NCBI RefSeq assembly: GCF_018130545.1
Contig: NZ_JAFCKF010000005.1
Location: forward strand, 728,451-792,450
DNA length: 64,000 nucleotides
Reading direction: 5' to 3'
Source of the DNA: Bradyrhizobium tropiciagri
GTDB lineage: Bacteria > Pseudomonadota > Alphaproteobacteria > Rhizobiales > Xanthobacteraceae
The position numbers were made by a program, and so were the translations under genes. This document shows, piece after piece, positions 59,945 to 64,000 of this stretch. Below the pieces are notes generated by a model that saw nothing but the letters and a program-made list of their open reading frames with translations, was not told the origin of the DNA and did not search any database. Each line of letters opens with the position of its first letter. The stretch's first letter is position 1.

Positions 59945-60028
59945 AGGTTCAAGCTGTCGCAGGGGCAGCGTGCGCATATGCCGCAGAAGACTCAAGCGCG
60001 CGCGAACACTAGTTCAGCACGCAAAAAA

Positions 60029-60053
60029 AATGGCCCCGAAAATCGGGGCCATT
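60029..60053 (-). terminator. Rho-independent terminator of the 50-residue gene
   Basis: AATGGCCCCGA (60029-60039) and TCGGGGCCATT (60043-60053) form a perfect 11-bp stem with an AAA loop. On the minus strand TTTTTTTT follows directly (complement of the A-run 60023-60030). This is the clearest terminator in the region. Confidence 0.92.
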
Positions 60054-60125
60054 GGTCGAAGGTTCAATGTCAGGTCGCATCTTGTGCCGAAACACTCTCG
60101 GCGAAGCGCGGGGAATCCTGGTGTC

Positions 60126-60278
60126 TTAGAGGCCGAAGCGCGGCAGGTCGCCGTTGCGGTTGGAGATCTCCGCGCTCTTCATCAGCAGGCGGTCGATCGA
60201 GGCCAGCAGGCGGCCGAGCAGGGTGTCGGAGGGCGTGAGCGCGATGGCGGTGGTCTTGATGGCAGTGGTCTTGGACAT
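60126..60278 (-). CDS. Small protein, 50 residues, unknown
   Basis: ATG 60278 has AAGGGGA on the minus strand and the frame ends at TAA 60126-60128. The product begins MSKTTAIKTTAIALTPSD, has a helical middle TLLGRLLASIDRLLMKSAEI, and ends SNRNGDLPRFGL. It has no cysteine and no membrane segment. It carries its own strong terminator (60029-60053). Its upstream DNA holds blocks shared with the CBS gene and OFA genes (60342-60356, 60400-60434), so it seems to belong to the same regulon. No family is recognised. Confidence 0.72.
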   Translation of the reverse strand: MSKTTAIKTTAIALTPSDTLLGRLLASIDRLLMKSAEISNRNGDLPRFGL

Positions 60279-60341
60279 TGTCGTCCCCTTTGGCTTGGAG
60301 GCCAGCAACGGGCCGGCTCATCATCTGCAGCCAAACTATGT

Positions 60342-60356
60342 ATACCAGATGCCAGA
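60342..60356. promoter_or_regulatory. 15-bp block identical to 56938-56952 (opposite strand)
   Basis: ATACCAGATGCCAGA is the exact reverse complement of TCTGGCATCTGGTAT at 56938-56952. It contains two half-sites of the TGGTAT/TGGCAT type and lies 64 bp upstream of the 50-residue gene start. Confidence 0.55.
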
Positions 60357-60399
60357 TACAACGGACTTGTTTGCATAGCAGCATACGCGACTGTGCAAT

Positions 60400-60434
60400 G
60401 CAGCAAAATGGGCTGATTGGTATCCCAGATGAGG
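60400..60434. promoter_or_regulatory. GCAGCAAAATGGGCTGAT block plus TGGTATCCCAGATGAGG
   Basis: GCAGCAAAA and TGGGCTGATTGG (60400-60420) match 58468-58499, while TGGTATCCCAGATGAGG (60418-60434) matches 56947-56963 in 15 of 17 bases. Both fall between the autotransporter stop (60466) and the 50-residue gene. Confidence 0.45.
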
Positions 60435-60465
60435 CAGAAGGGGCGGAGCCCGGAGGCCCCCCGGG

Positions 60466-63400
60466 TCAGAATTTCCAGTTAAAACTGGCCTTTACCGAGT
60501 GATCCTGCACCCGGTCGGCGAGCTGGCCGACATAAGCGATGCCGACACTTGCCTGCGGCGTGACCCGCAGGTCGAACCCGCCTTCGACCAGCGCCGCGTT
60601 GCGTGCCAACGGCACGCCGGCCACGGTGAAACTGGTTCCCAGGCTCTGGAACGCAAGCGCTGTCGAGGGCGTCACGTCGCCGAAGGCATACTGCCAAGCC
60701 ACCGAGGCGCGCGGCGTCAGCTGCATGCCGCCCGTCAAGGTAAAGCTCGTCGCTATGCGGGCGCCGAGCGAGGAGTAGCCGACATCCTGGTTGCTGCCGG
60801 CGCCGCGCAGCGCGGCGGCGCCGCTGCCGCCGGTCTCGCTAAAACTGTCGGTGTTGAGATGGGCCCAGGCGAGGCCGGCGAACGGTTCGAGCGCTGTCTT
60901 GCCGACGTTGAAGCCGTAGCCGATCTCGCCGAACACCTGCGCCGTGGTCGCGTTGTAGCGGGCGCGTGCGGTGTCGAAGAAGTCAGGGAAGATGATCGAG
61001 CGGCTGGTGTCGAGCGTGCTGAAGCTTGCGCCGGCGCCGCCGCGCAGGTTGAACGCGCCGTAGCTTGCGCCGACATAGCCGGCGAGATGCGCGGTCTCAA
61101 TCTCGGCCGAGCTGTTGCGATCGCCGACATGAACGGACGAGCTGGTGTAGCCGCCGGCGATGCCGGCGAGCCAATTCGGCGCGAAGCGGCGATCGACGCC
61201 GCTGAAGAAGCCGGCGAGATCGCGCGTCATGCCGGCCGCATTGCCGTCGCCGTTCAGCCTGCCCCAGGCGCCTACTCCCTGGGCCCAGAACGTGGTGTCC
61301 GGGATTGGCGCACGGCCGGCGAGCGGCGGCGCCTTGATCGGAAACGCTGAGCTGTCCGTGCCGGCATAGGCGAGTGCGGAGGCGGCCGCCATCGAGTCCA
61401 TCGCAGCGGTCTGCGGGCCGCCCGAACTGAGCGCCGCCATCGGCCCGGTGCCGTCGGCGAACGACGCCTGCCGCAGACGACCGAGCACGGCGTCGCGCAG
61501 GTAGCGCGAGTCGTCCAGCATCGCGGTCTGCGTAGAGGCGTGCACTTCGCCCGACAGTGCATCGAACGCCTGCCGGGCCCCGGCGGCGCTCTGGTTCAGC
61601 ACCGCGACCATCAGCGGATCGCGCTGCTGCCCGCTTGCGTCGAGCGCGCCGGCCACGGCGATCTGGTTCGGCGTTTCCGCGACGCTCGTGAGCGAGGTGG
61701 TGTTGCGGGCAAGCGTCAGGAAGACGTCGTTGGCGTCGTAGCTCAGCGAAGGCGTGAGGAATGTCAGGCTAGAGGTGACGTCGCTGAAGGTGCCGCGCAC
61801 GCCGCCATTTGCGGTGAGGATGGTGTAGACGGTCTGCGGCGCATAGATGCCGGTTTGCGCCAGCGCCAGTACGTTGCCGCCGGCGAGCGTCGCAGTGCCG
61901 GTGGCCGAGATCTTGTCGGACTGACCGGCCGCGTTGGCCTCGACCTGATAGATCGAGCCGGCCGCGAAGGAAACGTTGCCGGCGACATTCAACGTGCCGA
62001 TCGAATTGCCCGGCGCGACGATGCCGCCGGCATTGACCGTGATGCCGCCGACGGTGCCAATGCCGGCGAGCGTGCCGCCATTGTTCACCGTGACGACGCT
62101 GGCAATGCTCGCACTGGCGTGGCTGTCATCGCCGACCACGAGCTTGCCGGCGTTGACATTGGTGGCGCCGGTGTAGCTGCTCTGGCTGTTCAAGGTGAGC
62201 GTGCCAGCGCCGAGCTGGACCAGATTGCCGGTGCCGCTGATCGCTCCGGAGAATGCGACGGCGTCGGCGCGATTGAAGGCGAGGGTGCCGTTGTCGGTGA
62301 CGTTGCCGGCGATTGCGCCCGTGGTGCCGCCGTTGCCGATCTGCAGCGTTCCCTGAGAGATCGTCGTGCCGCCCGCATAGGTGTTGTTGCCGGTGAAAAC
62401 GGTAGTGCCGGCACCCTTCTGTTCGAACGCGCCGCTGCCGGAAATGGGGCCGTTGACGAGATAGGTGTCGGAGCGGTCGATCGCGAACAGGGCATTGGAA
62501 ACCACCACCTGGCCCAGGAAGGAGCCGGAGGTGCCGCCGTTGCCGAGTTGCAGCGTGCCCGCGCTGATCGCGATGCCTCCGGTCAGGCTGCTGTTGCCGG
62601 TCAGTGTCAGGGTTCCGGCGCCGAGCTTGAACAGCGTGCCGTTTCCTGCGATCGACTGGCTGAGGGTGAAATTGTTGGCGGCATCAGCGATATCGAATGC
62701 GCCGCCGCCAGTGCCCAGATTGATGGCGCGCGTGGTGCCGGTGAAGTTCGTGCCAGTCACCCGCAGCGTGCCGCCGGTGTTGAAGTTCAGGGCGCCCGAT
62801 GCAGCGCCGAGATTGGTGTCCGATGACACCTGCAATGTGCCGAGCGAAATGGTCGTGCCGCCGCCATAGGTGTTGGTGCCGGTCAGGATGGTGGTGCCTC
62901 CGCCCTTCTGCACGAAAGCGCCGCTGCCCGAGATGTTGCCGCCGAAAGTATAGGTGTCGGAGCGGTTGATGGCGAAGGTGCCGTTGTTCACCACGTCCCC
63001 GGTAATGGAGCCCAACGGGCCGCCGCTGCCGAGTTGCAGCGTGCCGGCCGCGATCGTGGTGCCGCCGGCATAGCTGTTGGTGCCGGTCAGGATGGTGGTG
63101 CCGCTGCCCTTCTGCACGAACCCGCCGTTGCCCGAGATGTTGCCGCCGAAAGTATAGGCGTCGGATCGGTTGATGGCGAAGGTGCCGTTGTTCACCACGT
63201 CGCCGGTAATGGAGCCCGACGCGCCACCGCTGCCGAGCTGCAGCGTGCCGGCCGCGATCGTGGTACCGCCGGAATAGCTGTTGCTGCCGGTGAAGGTCAG
63301 CGTTCCGGCGCCGGCCTTGGTCAGCGCGCCGCTGCCTGTGAACGAGTTGCTCACGACGAAATTGTTGGCTGCATCGGCGATGTCGAAGCCGCCGCCGCCC

Positions 63401-64000
63401 CAGTTGATGGTTCGCGACGTGCCGGTGTAGCTCGTTCCGGTCACCTGCAAGGTGCCGCCACTGAAGGTGAGGGCGCCCGCCGCCGCGCCGAGATTGGAGT
63501 CGGATGCCACTGAGAGCATGCCGGCTGCGAGTGTGGTGCCGCCGCCGTAGCTGTTGCTGCCGGTCAGCACAGTGGTGCCGGTGCCGCTCTGCACGAAAGC
63601 GCCGGTGCCCGAGATATTGCCAGCAAAAGTATATGTGTTGGAGCGGTTCACGGCGAGAATGCCGTTGTTGGTGACGTCGCCGGTGATCGCGCCCGAGGTG
63701 CCGCCATTGCCGAGCTGCAGCGTGCCGGCGGAGACGATGGTTCCGCCGCTATAGCTGTTGTTGCCGGTGAAGGTCAGCGTTCCGGCACCGGCCTTGGTCA
63801 GCGCGCCGCTGCCTGTGAACGAGTTGCTCACGGCGAAATTGTTGGCTGCATCGGCGATGTCGAAGCCGCCGCCGCCCCAGTTGATGGTTCGCGACGTGCC
63901 GGTGTAGCTCGTTCCGGTCACCTGCAAGGTGCCGCCACTGAAGGTGAGGGCGCCCGCCGCCGCGCCGAGATTGGCGTCGGATGCCACCGAGAGCGTGCCG
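60466..64000 (-). CDS. Autotransporter with passenger repeats and beta-barrel translocator (5' end outside window)
   Basis: At least 1178 residues are visible and the frame is open at the right edge; the GTG at 63985-63987 is internal. The passenger is built of autotransporter-associated beta-strand repeats, recurring units such as GTLQLGSGG, ITGDVVNNGTFAINRSD and YTFGGNISG. Near the end of the passenger a 'GGTLAGIGTVGGITVNAGGIVAPGNSIGTLNVAGNV' type region (written here in parts) gives the typical final stretch before the barrel. The C-terminal 300 residues form the translocator domain, ending ...SFNWKF with terminal aromatic Phe. Type Va secretion puts the passenger on the cell surface, likely an adhesin-like role. 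The signal peptide is off the edge. Confidence 0.9.
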   Translation of the reverse strand, partial: GTLSVASDANLGAAAGALTFSGGTLQVTGTSYTGTSRTINWGGGGFDIADAANNFAVSNSFTGSGALTKAGAGTLTFTGNNSYSGGTIVSAGTLQLGNGGTSGAITGDVTNNGILAVNRSNTYTFAGNISGTGAFVQSGTGTTVLTGSNSYGGGTTLAAGMLSVASDSNLGAAAGALTFSGGTLQVTGTSYTGTSRTINWGGGGFDIADAANNFVVSNSFTGSGALTKAGAGTLTFTGSNSYSGGTTIAAGTLQLGSGGASGSITGDVVNNGTFAINRSDAYTFGGNISGNGGFVQKGSGTTILTGTNSYAGGTTIAAGTLQLGSGGPLGSITGDVVNNGTFAINRSDTYTFGGNISGSGAFVQKGGGTTILTGTNTYGGGTTISLGTLQVSSDTNLGAASGALNFNTGGTLRVTGTNFTGTTRAINLGTGGGAFDIADAANNFTLSQSIAGNGTLFKLGAGTLTLTGNSSLTGGIAISAGTLQLGNGGTSGSFLGQVVVSNALFAIDRSDTYLVNGPISGSGAFEQKGAGTTVFTGNNTYAGGTTISQGTLQIGNGGTTGAIAGNVTDNGTLAFNRADAVAFSGAISGTGNLVQLGAGTLTLNSQSSYTGATNVNAGKLVVGDDSHASASIASVVTVNNGGTLAGIGTVGGITVNAGGIVAPGNSIGTLNVAGNVSFAAGSIYQVEANAAGQSDKISATGTATLAGGNVLALAQTGIYAPQTVYTILTANGGVRGTFSDVTSSLTFLTPSLSYDANDVFLTLARNTTSLTSVAETPNQIAVAGALDASGQQRDPLMVAVLNQSAAGARQAFDALSGEVHASTQTAMLDDSRYLRDAVLGRLRQASFADGTGPMAALSSGGPQTAAMDSMAAASALAYAGTDSSAFPIKAPPLAGRAPIPDTTFWAQGVGAWGRLNGDGNAAGMTRDLAGFFSGVDRRFAPNWLAGIAGGYTSSSVHVGDRNSSAEIETAHLAGYVGASYGAFNLRGGAGASFSTLDTSRSIIFPDFFDTARARYNATTAQVFGEIGYGFNVGKTALEPFAGLAWAHLNTDSFSETGGSGAAALRGAGSNQDVGYSSLGARIATSFTLTGGMQLTPRASVAWQYAFGDVTPSTALAFQSLGTSFTVAGVPLARNAALVEGGFDLRVTPQASVGIAYVGQLADRVQDHSVKASFNWKF
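62871..63278 (-). repeat. 204-bp tandem repeat in the autotransporter passenger (two copies)
   Basis: TGTTGGTGCCGGTCAGG begins at 62871 and again at 63075, so units 62871-63074 and 63075-63278 follow one another and are highly similar by eye. One unit is 68 residues (KGSGTTILTGTNSYAGG and ITGDVVNNGTFAINRSD blocks). Confidence 0.85.
63275..63987 (-). repeat. 236-bp near-identical block repeated with a period of 477 bp
   Basis: Bases 63275-63510 and 63752-63987 differ at only about four positions over 236 bp. The offset is exactly 477 bp (159 residues, in frame). The DNA between them is also related but more diverged. Further copies may lie beyond the window. Confidence 0.9.

Noticed and set aside
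61540-62826. 428-codon open frame on the + strand
   Set aside because: It is antisense to the repetitive autotransporter passenger.
62871-63987. Regular repeats that could be read as a CRISPR-like array
   Set aside because: The units are 204 and 477 bp, lie in frame within a protein gene and encode autotransporter repeats.

Overview
The window looks like chromosome of a Bradyrhizobium-type alphaproteobacterium. The GC content is high, the cytochrome c maturation genes run in the cycHJKL order, and several intergenic palindrome families recognisable from Bradyrhizobium recur. Family-typical small proteins (one ending in MSEWLRS) and the neighbourhood degP - response regulator - histidine kinase - glnE point the same way. 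No rRNA, tRNA, CRISPR array, insertion sequence, integrase or phage gene was seen. The genus assignment is an inference from gene content.

Layout. 1-17 kb is a surface-polysaccharide region: the end of rfbD, ugd, two large family-2 glycosyltransferases, a family-4 glycosyltransferase, an orphan ParA-type ATPase, a transglutaminase-like cysteine peptidase, galE, a UbiA-type prenyltransferase resembling decaprenyl-phosphate phosphoribosyltransferase, and a GT-C-type membrane protein. Next come hypothetical secreted proteins and a VanZ-like protein. 17.5-19 kb holds a row of tiny genes, including a 37-residue membrane peptide, followed by a small HTH protein. 19-23 kb is a PhoP/FeuP-like two-component pair, a 464-residue unknown and a cyclic-nucleotide-binding membrane protein. 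24-28.5 kb is ccmI-ccmE-ccmF-ccmH. 28.6-35.6 kb is degP, a two-component pair and glnE. 35.8-41.8 kb is the NAD-dependent formate dehydrogenase operon fdsG-fdsB-fdsA-fdhD-fdsD, read leftward from a divergent LysR regulator. 43-46.7 kb is opgGH (osmoregulated periplasmic glucan). 46.7-56 kb has a PleC/PdhS-like kinase, a cation diffusion facilitator, a coiled-coil/proline-rich protein, an RlpA-like protein, a quinone-oxidoreductase-like enzyme, a secreted alpha/beta hydrolase and a nitronate-monooxygenase-like enzyme. 56-60.4 kb is a compact leftward set: a CBS protein, two OFA (oxalate:formate antiporter) transporters and a 50-residue protein. 60.5 kb to the right edge is a large autotransporter with internal repeats, cut off at its N-terminal end.

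How the parts may work together. rfbD, ugd, galE and the glycosyltransferases supply and use nucleotide sugars for cell-surface glycans. The ccm genes attach heme to c-type cytochromes. The fds operon oxidises formate to CO2 with NAD, and the OFA transporters could bring in oxalate and export formate, so the two loci may be metabolically linked (inference).

The most notable unexplained signal is in the 56-60 kb region. A 17-bp palindrome of the form TGGTAT-N5-ATNCCA stands before three separate leftward genes (the CBS protein and both transporters). Related shared blocks stand before the 50-residue gene. This suggests one regulon whose regulator is not in the window. Other points of interest are the translational coupling of a sensor kinase to glnE, the DPPR-synthase-like/GT-C pair, the tiny genes at 17.5-18.1 kb, a possible CtrA box before the PleC-like kinase, and a near-identical 236-bp block repeated every 477 bp in the autotransporter.
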